From Pararhodobacter sp. (GTDB taxonomy: Bacteria; Pseudomonadota; Alphaproteobacteria; Rhodobacterales; Rhodobacteraceae), in the NCBI RefSeq assembly GCF_034676545.1, contig NZ_JAUCBZ010000015.1, forward strand, positions 3,656,501 to 3,720,500: 64,000 nucleotides of DNA, given 5' to 3'. How positions within the stretch are numbered: the stretch's first letter is position 1; the number at the start of each line of letters is the position of its first letter. A program made the position numbers and the translations under genes. The notes under the pieces were generated by a model, which saw nothing but the letters and a program-made list of their open reading frames with translations, did not search any database and was not told the DNA's origin. Below are positions 8,817-17,834 of this stretch, piece after piece.

Positions 8817-9839
8817 TCACACCAGCAAGGCGGCGGCGAAAATCAGCACAACGATCAAACCGGCATCGCGGTTCGAATGGAACAACCGCAAGCACACCGC
8901 CGAATCGTTGATGTTGAGCCGCCCAAGCTGCCAATTCAGATGCGCACCAAAGGCCCAGCACCCGGCGAGGCTGAGCGACAGCGTCAGCGGGTTCGCCAGG
9001 GGGGCCAGCGCATAAATAACCGCCAGCGACATCAGCACAACCGACGTGATCAGGAACCCGCGCAGCCAATATTCCGACTTGTCGCCAAACAGCCGTGCGG
9101 TGGATTTCACCCCGATCAGCGCGTCATCCTCGCGGTCCTGATGGGCATAGATGGTGTCGTAAAACAGCGTCCAGCTGATCCCGGCAAGGTACAGGATGAC
9201 CGCCGGAACCCCCAGCGACCCGGTTTGCGCCGTCCACGCCAGCAACGCACCCCAATTGAACGCCAGCCCCAGGAACACCTGCGGCCACCAGGTGAATCGC
9301 TTGGCAAAGGGATAGATCGCCACCGGCAGCAGCGCCAGAATGCCCAGCGTGATTGCCGCGCCGTTGAAGGTCAGCAACAGCAGGAACGAGGCGATCATCT
9401 GCACCCCCATCCAGATCAGCGCCTCGCGCACCGTCACCTGCCCCGCGGCCAGCGGGCGGTTGCGCGTGCGCTCCACCAGAGGGTCGATGTCACGATCCGA
9501 GATGTCATTCCAGGTGCAGCCCGCACCGCGCATCAGGAACGCACCTATCGCACAGGCCAGCATGATCCAGACCGTGCTCAGCCCCGCCGCGTCGGGCTTG
9601 GCCAATGCCCCCAGCAGCGCCCCCCACCAACACGGCAGCAGCAGCAGCCAGGTGCCGATCGGCCGATCCGCCCGTGACAGGCGCAGATAGGGCCGCAGAT
9701 CCTCGGGCGCTTTGGTATCGACCCAGTTATCGGGGACACGGTCGGCAATAGGGCCCGCCTCCGCCGTCGGCGCGGCGGCGTCGGGTTTTTGACCCGAGGT
9801 CTGTGTTTCGGCCTCTGGTGTTTGGCCTGTCTCGGTCAT
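8817..9839 (-). CDS. ubiA: 4-hydroxybenzoate polyprenyltransferase
   Basis: A 340-residue inner-membrane prenyltransferase of ubiquinone synthesis. Both Asp-rich Mg-diphosphate motifs are present: NDISDRDID (first) and YDTIYAHQDREDD (second), along with RNRPLAAG. The N-terminal 45 residues are an acidic, Ala/Thr/Pro-rich extension before the conserved core starts at DLRPYLRLSRADRPIGTW. The start ATG at 9839 is only 12 bases from the divergent rsmE start. Confidence 0.95.
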   Translation of the reverse strand: MTETGQTPEAETQTSGQKPDAAAPTAEAGPIADRVPDNWVDTKAPEDLRPYLRLSRADRPIGTWLLLLPCWWGALLGALAKPDAAGLSTVWIMLACAIGAFLMRGAGCTWNDISDRDIDPLVERTRNRPLAAGQVTVREALIWMGVQMIASFLLLLTFNGAAITLGILALLPVAIYPFAKRFTWWPQVFLGLAFNWGALLAWTAQTGSLGVPAVILYLAGISWTLFYDTIYAHQDREDDALIGVKSTARLFGDKSEYWLRGFLITSVVLMSLAVIYALAPLANPLTLSLSLAGCWAFGAHLNWQLGRLNINDSAVCLRLFHSNRDAGLIVVLIFAAALLV

Positions 9840-9851
9840 ACAAGTGTTTCC

Positions 9852-10607
9852 ATGCCCACGAACCCACCCCGAACCGCCGCCAAACCTGACGACCGCCCCA
9901 AGGTGCGCCTCTATGTAGAGCAAGCACTGGCCGAAGGGCAACACGTTGAGGTGTCGCAAGACCAATCACATTATCTTGGCAATGTGATGCGCATGGCACC
10001 CGGCGATGCGGTTGCCCTGTTCAACGGCACAGCGGGCGAGTGGCGCGCGCGCATTGTGCGGCTGGCCAAGCGCGGCGGCATTCTGGATTGCGAAGCTCCA
10101 ACCGCCCTGCAAGCCAACCCGCCTGACGTCTGGATGGTGTTTGCGCCAATCAAGAAGACGCGCACCGATTTCATTGTCGAGAAGGCCGTGGAACTGGGCG
10201 TCTCGCGCATCGTGCCGGTGCAGACCGAATTCACCAACGCCGAACGCATCCGCCGCGACCGGCTGCAAGCCCACGCCATCGAGGCCGCCGAGCAATCGGG
10301 CGGCACCTTTGTCCCCGAGGTCGCCGACCTGACACCCTTGCCCCGTCTGCTGTCCGCCTGGCCCGAGGGGCGCGCGTTATGGTGGGCCAACGAAGCGCTG
10401 ACAGGTCAGACCACCTGCGACCTGGCCCCCGCCCCCGCCGCCATCCTGATCGGCCCCGAGGGCGGCTTTTCGCCCTCGGAACGCACGCGCCTCGCCGCCC
10501 TGCCCTTCATCCGCCACCTTGCCCTTGGCCCGCGCATCCTGCGCGCCGATACCGCCGCCGTGGCCGCGCTCACCCTGTGGCAGAGCCTGCACGGCGATTG
10601 GCGGTGA
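9852..10607 (+). CDS. rsmE: 16S rRNA (uracil-1498-N3)-methyltransferase
   Basis: A 251-residue SPOUT methyltransferase. An N-terminal PUA-like domain (VRLYVEQAL, HYLGNVMRM, ALFNGTAGEW) is followed by the C-terminal trefoil knot that binds S-adenosylmethionine (LIGPEGGFSPSE, LGPRILRADTAAVAAL). It methylates U1498 of 16S rRNA in the 30S subunit. ATG 9852 gives the usual family length; an in-frame start at 9789 would overlap ubiA. There is no strong ribosome-binding site, so a slightly later GTG cannot be excluded. Confidence 0.94.
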   Translation: MPTNPPRTAAKPDDRPKVRLYVEQALAEGQHVEVSQDQSHYLGNVMRMAPGDAVALFNGTAGEWRARIVRLAKRGGILDCEAPTALQANPPDVWMVFAPIKKTRTDFIVEKAVELGVSRIVPVQTEFTNAERIRRDRLQAHAIEAAEQSGGTFVPEVADLTPLPRLLSAWPEGRALWWANEALTGQTTCDLAPAPAAILIGPEGGFSPSERTRLAALPFIRHLALGPRILRADTAAVAALTLWQSLHGDWR

Positions 10608-10705
10608 CCTGATGCACGCCGCCGCGCCCTCGGGTTGGTTCAGCGTGACGCGCGGCGCGGTTCCGGGGCCTGCCTCAACGGGATGATCCATGCTATGCGT
10701 CGCCC

Positions 10706-11221
10706 ATGATTGACTTCATTCGCCCCGCCGCCCGCCGCGCCCTGCGCCGTTGGGGCGAGCCGCTGATTGCCGCGGCGATCACCGCCTTGGGCGCATTCTG
10801 GGCGCTGACCAGTTACGGGCTTGTCCAGTGGCTCGGCTGGCTGATCATTGTGCTTGGCCTCGCGCTGCTCTGGAGCGCGCTTCAGCGCGCGCGGTTCAAC
10901 ACCCAGGGCGCCGGGCCGGGCGTGGTGCAGGTCGTCGAGGGGGAAATCCGGTTTTTCGGCCCGCGCGGCGGCGGATTTGCCGCCATCGACTCGATTGTCG
11001 CCCTCAGCCTCAGCGCCGACACCGGTTTCTGGCTGATCGAGGCCGAGGATGGCCAAATCCTTGTGGTGCCTCGCGCCGCCACCGGGGCCGAGGCCCTGTT
11101 CGACGCCTTCACCCGGCTGCCGGGGCTGGACATGGAGTCGCTCTTGCGCAGTCTTGCACAAGACCCCGCCGCTCGGGCACACACCATCTGGCGAAGAACC
11201 ACGCGCACCCTCTTGACTTGA
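10706..11221 (+). CDS. hypothetical two-helix membrane protein
   Basis: A 171-residue protein with two closely spaced hydrophobic helices at residues about 18-36 and 40-58, then about 110 cytoplasmic residues with mixed alpha/beta character (VVQVVEGEIRFFGPRGGGF, TGFWLIEAEDG). It lies between rsmE and gshA on the same strand with moderate gaps. I do not recognise a named domain. A structural or stress-response role at the membrane is possible but unsupported. Confidence 0.8.
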   Translation: MIDFIRPAARRALRRWGEPLIAAAITALGAFWALTSYGLVQWLGWLIIVLGLALLWSALQRARFNTQGAGPGVVQVVEGEIRFFGPRGGGFAAIDSIVALSLSADTGFWLIEAEDGQILVVPRAATGAEALFDAFTRLPGLDMESLLRSLAQDPAARAHTIWRRTTRTLLT

Positions 11222-11277
11222 GCCGCCCTGAGCGACAGGTCTGAACACTGATCCTCACATTGCCCGGAGCCCATGAT

Positions 11278-12648
11278 ATGTCCATTCCTCAGTCCGGCGG
11301 CGGGCCGATTGAACATCCCGATCAACTCGCCGAATACCTCGCGTCGGGCTGCAAGCCCAAGGACGATTGGCGCATCGGCACCGAGCACGAGAAATTCGGC
11401 TATTGCAAGGACAGCCAACGTCCCCTGCCGTATCTGGGGGAACGCTCCATCGTCGCCGTCCTCGAAGGGCTGCGCGATCGCTACGGCTGGCAGCCGGTGA
11501 TGGAGGGCGACAACCTGATCGGCCTGACGCTGAACGGCGCGAATGTCAGCCTTGAGCCGGGCGGTCAGCTGGAACTGTCGGGCGCGCCTTTGGAAACCAT
11601 CCACCAGACCTGCGACGAGGTGAACGAGCACCTGCGCGAGGTGAAATCCATCGCCGACGAGGTTGGCGTCGGGTTCATCGGGTTGGGTGCCGCGCCGATC
11701 TGGTCACATGACGACATGCCGCTGATGCCCAAGGGCCGCTACAAGCTGATGGACAGCTACATGCAAAAGGTCGGCACCCACGGCACGCAGATGATGCGCC
11801 GCACCTGCACGGTTCAGGTCAACCTCGACTTCGCGTCCGAGGCCGACATGGTGCAGAAGCTGCGCGTGGCCCTGGCCCTGCAACCCGTTGCGACCGCGCT
11901 GTTCGCCAATTCCCCGTTCTTTGACGGCAAGCCCAATGGCCATAAATCCTGGCGCTCGCGCATCTGGCGTGATCTGGACCCGGCGCGCACCGGCACGCTG
12001 CCCTTTGTCTTCGAGGAAGGCTTCGGCTTCCAGCAATACGTCGATTACGCGCTCGATGTGCCGATGTATTTCGTCTACCGCGACGGCAAATACATCAATG
12101 CCCTGGGCCAGTCGTTCCGCGATTTCATGCAGGGCAAATTGCCTGCCCTGCCCGGCGAAGTGCCGACGCTCAGCGATTGGGCCGACCACCTGACCACGAT
12201 CTTCCCCGAAGCGCGCATCAAGAAATACCTTGAAACCCGCGGCGCCGATGGTGGCCAGTGGCGGCGTCTGTGCGCCCTGCCCGGCCTGTGGGTCGGCATG
12301 ATGTATGACCAAACCGCGCTCGATGCCTGCTGGGATCTGTGCAAGGATTGGGATCTGGAAACCCGCGAGGCGCTGCGTGTTGCCGCCAGCGTCGACGGGC
12401 TGCAAGCCGAGACGCACGGCGTCAAGATGCTCGATCTGGCGCGCGAAGTCGTCAACATCGCCGACGCCGGTCTCAAGGCCCGCGCACGGCCCGGCTCGGG
12501 TGGCTTGATCCCGGATGAAACCCACTTCCTCAACGCCTTGCGCGACAGCATCGAGACCGGCCAAACCCCGGCGGATGAGCTGCTGGCGCGCTATCACGGC
12601 GACTGGAACGGCGATCTGACCCGCATTTACGACGAATACAGCTACTGA
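11278..12648 (+). CDS. gshA: glutamate-cysteine ligase, plant/alphaproteobacterial type
   Basis: A 456-residue enzyme for the first step of glutathione synthesis, joining glutamate to cysteine with ATP. It is the plant-like class (DWRIGTEHEKFGY near the N-terminus, ANVSLEPGGQLELSGAP, RTCTVQVNLDF). GGAG at 11266-11269 sits 8 bases before the chosen ATG; a TTG six codons earlier is less likely. It is followed by a strong terminator-like hairpin. Confidence 0.95.
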   Translation: MSIPQSGGGPIEHPDQLAEYLASGCKPKDDWRIGTEHEKFGYCKDSQRPLPYLGERSIVAVLEGLRDRYGWQPVMEGDNLIGLTLNGANVSLEPGGQLELSGAPLETIHQTCDEVNEHLREVKSIADEVGVGFIGLGAAPIWSHDDMPLMPKGRYKLMDSYMQKVGTHGTQMMRRTCTVQVNLDFASEADMVQKLRVALALQPVATALFANSPFFDGKPNGHKSWRSRIWRDLDPARTGTLPFVFEEGFGFQQYVDYALDVPMYFVYRDGKYINALGQSFRDFMQGKLPALPGEVPTLSDWADHLTTIFPEARIKKYLETRGADGGQWRRLCALPGLWVGMMYDQTALDACWDLCKDWDLETREALRVAASVDGLQAETHGVKMLDLAREVVNIADAGLKARARPGSGGLIPDETHFLNALRDSIETGQTPADELLARYHGDWNGDLTRIYDEYSY

Positions 12649-12682
12649 GCGCGGCATTTCCCGCCGCCATCACCAAAGAAAA

Positions 12683-12714
12683 GGGGGCGCCAAATTGGCA
12701 CCCCCTGTTTTTTT
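12683..12714. terminator. bidirectional rho-independent terminator
   Basis: A G/C-rich stem (GGGGG-C-GCC paired with GGC-A-CCCCC, one mismatch, AAATT loop) is followed by a seven-T run on the plus strand and preceded by an A-rich stretch. It lies between the convergent gshA and DEAD-box helicase genes and should stop transcription from both sides. Confidence 0.85.
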
Positions 12715-12739
12715 GGCCTGATGGTTGGTCTTGGTCGGT

Positions 12740-14272
12740 TTACGCCCGGAAATCGCGCAGCAAGAAATCGGGCACATGGTCACCCATGCCGACAACCGGC
12801 TCATCGCGCTGACGATCCCGGCGGCCACGGCCCCGGTTGTTGTCGCGCCCAATGTTGTCGCGGGCGTTGTTGTCGCGGGCCTCGGTGCGGGCCTCGGTGC
12901 GACGATCAGAACGCCGGTGATCCGGTGCTGGCACTGCCGCAACGGCTTCTGGCGCGGCGACAGGTTGCGCGGCGACGGGTTGCGCGGCGACGGCCTCGAC
13001 GGCCTTGACCGCAACGGGCTTTTCGCTTTCGACACGCTCGGTCTTGCGACTGCGGCTGGCGCGTTTGCGCACAGGCTTTTCCTCGGGCACTGCATCCGAC
13101 ACCTCGGCACGCGGCGACTCTGCCGCGCCGGGTGCAACGCCACGCGGCAATTGCTTTTGCAGCAACGCCTCGATCGCCGCGACATATTTGTCGTCCGACG
13201 GTGTCGCAATGGTAAACGCCTTGCCCAGACGCCCCGCCCGGCCGGTGCGGCCAATGCGGTGGACATAATCCTCGGCATGGCTGGGCACATCGAAGTTGAA
13301 CACATGGCTCACCGCCGGAATATCCAGCCCCCGTGCCGCCACATCCGACGCCACCAGCAAACGCACAGTGCCTTCGCGGAAACCATCGAGCGTGCGCGTG
13401 CGCACCGATTGGTCCAGATCGCCATGAATCGGCGACGCATCGAAACCGTGCTTTTTCAGAGATTTTGCCACGACATCCACATCAATCTTGCGATTGCAGA
13501 AGATGATCGCGTTGGTGCAGCTGTCACCTTCGGCGTTGATCAGATCGCGCAGGACATTGCGCTTTTCGCTGAACGAGCGATCCCGGCGGCTGGGCTTCAT
13601 CTCGATCAGCAACTGGGTGATGGTCTCCGCCGTCGTCGCCTGCCGCGCGACTTCCACACGCACCGGGTTCGACAGGAAGGTGTTGGTGATGCGCTCGATT
13701 TCCGGCGCCATCGTCGCCGAGAAAAACAGCGTCTGGCGGGTGAAGGGCGTCATCTGGAAGATGCGCTCGATATCCGGAATGAACCCCATGTCCAGCATGC
13801 GGTCGGCCTCATCGACAACCATCACCTCAACGCCGGTCAACAGCAGCTTGCCGCGCTCGAAATGGTCCAGCAGGCGGCCCGGCGTGGCGATCAGAACATC
13901 GACGCCGCGGTCGATCAGCTTGTCTTGCTCACCAAAACTGACGCCACCGATCAACAGGGCCTTGGTCAGTTTGGTATATTTGGCGTAGGTGTCGAAATTC
14001 TCGGCCACCTGCGCGGCCAATTCGCGGGTCGGCGCCAACACGAGGCTGCGCGGCATCCGTGCCCGCGCCCGGCCCCGCGACAGGCGCGTGATCAAGGGCA
14101 GCACAAAGGACGCGGTCTTGCCGGTTCCGGTTTGCGCGATTCCCAGCACATCACGACCGGCAAGGGCCTCGGGGATGGCTTGGGCTTGAATGGGAGTCGG
14201 CGTTTCGTAGCCAGCTTCGACAACGGCTTTGAGGACCTTGGGGTCCAGCGAGAGATCAGTAAATTTGGTCAT
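12740..14272 (-). CDS. DEAD-box ATP-dependent RNA helicase (RhlE-like)
   Basis: A 510-residue helicase. All core motifs are visible: Q motif (TPTPIQAQAIPEAL), motif I AQTGTGKT, PTRELA, TPGRLLDH, DEAD in VVDEADRMLDMGF, SAT, and the C-terminal VASDVAARGLDIP and HRIGRTGRAG. After residue about 380 comes a low-complexity basic tail rich in Arg, Ala, Val, Pro and Asp-Arg pairs. It is probably involved in ribosome assembly or mRNA turnover. ATG 14272 starts the protein as MTKFTDLSL, matching the family. Confidence 0.93.
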   Translation of the reverse strand: MTKFTDLSLDPKVLKAVVEAGYETPTPIQAQAIPEALAGRDVLGIAQTGTGKTASFVLPLITRLSRGRARARMPRSLVLAPTRELAAQVAENFDTYAKYTKLTKALLIGGVSFGEQDKLIDRGVDVLIATPGRLLDHFERGKLLLTGVEVMVVDEADRMLDMGFIPDIERIFQMTPFTRQTLFFSATMAPEIERITNTFLSNPVRVEVARQATTAETITQLLIEMKPSRRDRSFSEKRNVLRDLINAEGDSCTNAIIFCNRKIDVDVVAKSLKKHGFDASPIHGDLDQSVRTRTLDGFREGTVRLLVASDVAARGLDIPAVSHVFNFDVPSHAEDYVHRIGRTGRAGRLGKAFTIATPSDDKYVAAIEALLQKQLPRGVAPGAAESPRAEVSDAVPEEKPVRKRASRSRKTERVESEKPVAVKAVEAVAAQPVAAQPVAAPEAVAAVPAPDHRRSDRRTEARTEARDNNARDNIGRDNNRGRGRRDRQRDEPVVGMGDHVPDFLLRDFRA

Positions 14273-14475
14273 GTGTGTCCGTATGTTGCGGCATCGGGCC
14301 GCAATTCCAATATAGGACGCCCATCTTCGCGCCCTGGCATCTGTACCGTTGCCCAATCGATCAGGAATGGGGCCGATTGCGCCGACTAACGCAATTGCGT
14401 GCCGGGGTCAATGAAAGCCTTCTGACACCGGCCAAATGCGGCGCAAATGCGGCGGTTAACCCTGTTCTGCCTTGG

Positions 14476-14490
14476 TTAATCCAGAATTAA
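14476..14490. promoter_or_regulatory. CtrA-type binding site (TTAA-N7-TTAA)
   Basis: TTAA at 14476-14479 and TTAA at 14487-14490 are separated by exactly 7 bases and followed by CC, matching the full CtrA consensus of alphaproteobacteria. Further TTAACC half-sites lie at 14456 and about 14558. The site is about 90 bases upstream of the diguanylate cyclase ATG. The 305-bp gap between the helicase and the cyclase holds this and no further gene. CtrA control of the cyclase is inference. Confidence 0.6.
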
Positions 14491-14577
14491 CCTTCCTTTC
14501 GCCTCAGGTCGCACAAATCCGCGACGCATTCACAGACCACAAAGGGTCATCACGCGTTAACCGCGAAGGAAGTCCCA

Positions 14578-15462
14578 ATGAACGCCCGCGTCACATTTAC
14601 ATCCCACGACATTGACGCCGTTCCCGCGGCAGAGGCCAATTCCATGCTCCATACCCCGGTTCAGGCGGCCCTGCCTGCCCCTGCTCAATTCGATGCCGTG
14701 ACGGACCTGATCAAGACCGTGTTCCATGTGCCCTCGGTGGCCGTCGCGCTGCATGGCGCACCGGCCAATGCCGAACGCGGCGTGTATCGCTCATTTCTTG
14801 AAATCCCGCTGATCAACCATGACGAGGTCATCGGCTCGCTGCGCATTCTCGACACCGTCGAGCGCGACTTCAGCGACCGCGACTGTCAATTGCTGGAAGG
14901 GTTTGCCAAACTGGTGGTCGATCAGGTTGAACTGTGGTCCGAGGCCAGCCGCGATGTGCTGACCGGGGCCATGACCCGCCGCGCCTTCTCGGACACGCTG
15001 CGCAAGACCTTTGCCGCCCGTACCCGCGCGCAAGGCACCGCGTCGCTGATTCTGTTCGATCTGGACCACTTCAAGCGCGTCAATGACACCTGGGGCCATG
15101 CCGCCGGCGATGCGGTGTTGAAAACCGTGGCCCGGACCGTTTTGCGCGAATTGCGCGTCGAGGACAGTTTTGGCCGCGTCGGTGGCGAGGAATTCGCCAT
15201 TCTGGTTGCCAATGCCGACGCCCAGCGCGCGGCAGATGTCGCCGAGCGCGTGCGCATCGCGATCGAGAACGCCACGATTCCGGGGCACCCCGAGATCAGG
15301 ATCACCTCCAGCTTTGGCGTGGCCGAGGCCACCAATGCGGTGCTCGATGTCGAAGATTGGTCCGACCGGGCCGACGAGCAGCTTTACGCCGCCAAAGGCT
15401 CGGGCCGCAACCGGGTGAATGTTGCCGTCGATGCACAACCATTGCGCGCCATGGTGAACTGA
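14578..15462 (+). CDS. diguanylate cyclase (GGDEF protein) with GAF-like N-terminus
   Basis: A 294-residue cytoplasmic protein predicted to make cyclic di-GMP. Residues about 40-125 look like a shortened GAF sensor domain (VPSVAVALHGAP, VIGSLRILDTVERDFSDRDCQLL). The GGDEF domain (about 130-285) has FDLDHFKRVND, WGHAAGDAVL and the catalytic GGEEF. An RxxD product-inhibition site (RVED) lies five residues before GGEEF. Catalytic residues are intact, so an active, feedback-inhibited enzyme is expected. A clear AAGGA precedes the ATG and a terminator follows. A CtrA-like site upstream suggests cell-cycle or motility control. Confidence 0.92.
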   Translation: MNARVTFTSHDIDAVPAAEANSMLHTPVQAALPAPAQFDAVTDLIKTVFHVPSVAVALHGAPANAERGVYRSFLEIPLINHDEVIGSLRILDTVERDFSDRDCQLLEGFAKLVVDQVELWSEASRDVLTGAMTRRAFSDTLRKTFAARTRAQGTASLILFDLDHFKRVNDTWGHAAGDAVLKTVARTVLRELRVEDSFGRVGGEEFAILVANADAQRAADVAERVRIAIENATIPGHPEIRITSSFGVAEATNAVLDVEDWSDRADEQLYAAKGSGRNRVNVAVDAQPLRAMVN

Positions 15463-15489
15463 TCCACGCCAGAGACCCTGACAAACGGG

Positions 15490-15517
15490 CCGTACCCTTG
15501 GGGGTGCGGCCTTTTCC
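15490..15517 (+). terminator. rho-independent terminator after the diguanylate cyclase
   Basis: GGCCGTACCC (15490-15499) pairs with GGGTGCGGCC (15504-15513), with one G-U pair, a short loop and then four T residues. It starts 27 bases after the cyclase stop. Confidence 0.75.
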
Positions 15518-15635
15518 ATTGGACCGGGCGCTCTGACAATCCCCTCACGGCATTGACACTTTTTATTGAACGGTAACGGAACCAAAACCGACCCATGGGC
15601 ATTGAGACAGCAACCGATGCGAAAAGGACACTGCC

Positions 15636-15857
15636 ATGCCCCGGACCGCCCTTGCCCTCGCCGCGACCGCCACGCTGATGTTGAACGGCTCGATGGCCTC
15701 GGCCACCATGCCCGCCACATCGCATTGCGGCGATGTCGAAACCGTCTGCGTCATCTCGCTGCGCATGATGGAAGCCCCGCCGCAGCGCCCGGTAGACTTG
15801 ATGACGCGCCATGGCAGCGCCGAGGCGCGCCTCATTCTCGCCTCGGCACCACGATAG
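15636..15857 (+). CDS. small secreted protein of unknown function
   Basis: A 73-residue protein with a signal peptide (MPRTALALAATATLMLNGS, cleavage probably after MASA near residue 23). The mature peptide of about 50 residues has two cysteines (HCGDVETVCV) five residues apart and a basic C-terminus. A ribosome-binding site (AAAAGGA) precedes the ATG at a good distance. It stands alone between the cyclase terminator and prfC. I do not recognise a family; the two cysteines could form a disulfide in the periplasm. Confidence 0.6.
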   Translation: MPRTALALAATATLMLNGSMASATMPATSHCGDVETVCVISLRMMEAPPQRPVDLMTRHGSAEARLILASAPR

Positions 15858-15916
15858 GCCCCGCCAGATTTCTGCAGCCAGTGGACAGGATGCACGCTTT
15901 ACGCTAGAGGCGCGCC

Positions 15917-17515
15917 ATGCTGGACAATCGCCCCAAACTTCCGCCTGAAATCGCCCGCCGCCGGACCTTTGCGATCATCTCGCATCCCGACGCTGGCAAA
16001 ACCACATTGACCGAAAAATTCCTGCTGTTTGGCGGGGCGATCCAGATGGCCGGCCAGGTCCGCGCCAAGGGCGAGGCGCGGCGCACGCGCTCGGATTTCA
16101 TGCAGATGGAAAAGGACCGCGGAATCTCGGTCTCGGCCTCGGCGATGTCCTTTGACTTTGATGGCCACCGCTTCAATCTGGTGGACACCCCCGGCCACAG
16201 CGACTTTTCCGAAGACACCTATCGCACGCTGACCGCCGTGGATGCCGCAATCATGGTGATCGACGGGGCCAAGGGTGTCGAGAGCCAGACGCAGAAACTG
16301 TTCGAGGTCTGCCGGTTGCGTGACCTGCCGATCCTGACGTTTTGCAACAAGATGGACCGCGAGGCCCGCGATACCTTCGAGATCATCGACGAAATCCAGG
16401 AAAATCTGGCGATTGACGTGACTCCGGCGTCCTGGCCCATCGGTCAGGGCCGCGCGTTTCTGGGCTGTTACGACCTGATCAACGACCGGCTGGAACTGAT
16501 GGACCGCGCGGATCGTAACAAGGTCGGCGAAAGCCTGAAGATCAATGGCCTCGACGACCCGAAACTGGCCCAACACATCCCCGCCGACATGCTGGAAACG
16601 CTGCGCGAAGAAATCGAGATGGCGCGCGAATTGCTGCCGAAGTTTGATCACGACTCGGTGCTGAATGGCTCGATGTCGCCGATCTGGTTCGGCTCGGCGA
16701 TCAATTCCTTCGGCGTACAGGAATTGATGCGCGGCATGGCCGAATACGGGCCAGAGCCGCAACCCCTGACCACCGATGGCCGCCAGATCGACCCCGGCGA
16801 GGACAAGGTTACCGGCTTTGTTTTCAAGGTGCAGGCCAATATGGACCCCAAGCACCGCGACCGGGTGGCCTTTGTGCGGCTGGCCTCGGGGCATTTCCTG
16901 CGCGGCATGAAACTGCAACATGTGCGGCTTGGCAAGCCGATGACCGTCTCGAACCCGATGCTGTTCCTCGCCGCCGACCGCGAGTTGACCGAAGAGGCAT
17001 GGGCGGGCGACATCATCGGCATTCCCAACCACGGACAGCTGCGCATTGGCGACACGCTGACCGAAGGCGAGGCGATTCGCTTTACCGGCATCCCGTCCTT
17101 TGCGCCCGAGTTGTTGCAGACCTGTCGCGCCGGCGATCCGCTGAAATCCAAACACCTTGAGAAAGCGCTCATGCAATTCGCCGAGGAAGGCGCGGCCAAG
17201 GTGTTCAAGCCGATGATTGGCTCGGGCTTTATCGTCGGTGTGGTCGGCCCGCTTCAGTTCGAGGTTCTGGCCTCCCGGATCGAGCTGGAATATGGCCTGC
17301 CGGTGCGCTTTGAAAGCTCGCCGTTCTCCTCGGCGCGCTGGCTTTCGGGGCCAAAGGCCGACGTCGACAAGGTCGTGAACTCCAACAAGGGCCATATCGC
17401 GACCGATTCCGACGGTGATCTGGTGTACATGACCCGGCTTCAGTGGGATATTGATCGCATTCAGCGCGACAATCCGGCGGTCAAATTGACCGCAACCAAG
17501 GAAATGATGGTTTAA
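15917..17515 (+). CDS. prfC: peptide chain release factor 3
   Basis: A 532-residue translational GTPase that recycles RF1/RF2 from the ribosome after peptide release. G-domain motifs are intact: P-loop SHPDAGKTTLTEK, DTPGHSDFSEDTYRTL, and NKMDREARD. The switch region RARRTRSDF-like segment (EARRTRSDFMQMEKDRGISV) is characteristic of RF3 rather than EF-G. Length matches the family. A GAGG-type site is close to the ATG. Confidence 0.96.
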   Translation: MLDNRPKLPPEIARRRTFAIISHPDAGKTTLTEKFLLFGGAIQMAGQVRAKGEARRTRSDFMQMEKDRGISVSASAMSFDFDGHRFNLVDTPGHSDFSEDTYRTLTAVDAAIMVIDGAKGVESQTQKLFEVCRLRDLPILTFCNKMDREARDTFEIIDEIQENLAIDVTPASWPIGQGRAFLGCYDLINDRLELMDRADRNKVGESLKINGLDDPKLAQHIPADMLETLREEIEMARELLPKFDHDSVLNGSMSPIWFGSAINSFGVQELMRGMAEYGPEPQPLTTDGRQIDPGEDKVTGFVFKVQANMDPKHRDRVAFVRLASGHFLRGMKLQHVRLGKPMTVSNPMLFLAADRELTEEAWAGDIIGIPNHGQLRIGDTLTEGEAIRFTGIPSFAPELLQTCRAGDPLKSKHLEKALMQFAEEGAAKVFKPMIGSGFIVGVVGPLQFEVLASRIELEYGLPVRFESSPFSSARWLSGPKADVDKVVNSNKGHIATDSDGDLVYMTRLQWDIDRIQRDNPAVKLTATKEMMV

Positions 17516-17834
17516 GCACGATTGCGGCCGGCTCCTCGGAAGCGGCGGACCAGGGGGCGCGAATCCACCGATTCGGGGTGCGCGTTGGTGCCTTTTGCCA
17601 GTCGCTTGCCGCCAGTCGCTGTTGCGCCACCCAGAAGCCTCGCCCCTTGTAAAGCGCGCGCCGGGACGCCATTCTAGACTGGCAGGTCCCGATCCTGATC
17701 CTCACCGGGACAGAGCGGGCCTTGCTGCTTGTCGAAAGCCACCGCCCGGAGCGCAAAGCCCGGCCCCCCTGACTTTCCCCCAGCATCGGACCGACGGGCA
17801 TCCGCTCGGCGGTGGTTCATCAAAGGATACGATC
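17516..17834. other. gene-free intergenic stretch
   Basis: This 319-base GC-rich region follows prfC. I find no convincing frame, no RNA gene and no clear terminator in it. Its last bases contain the AAGGA ribosome-binding site for the 43-residue gene that follows. It may carry that gene's promoter. Confidence 0.5.
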
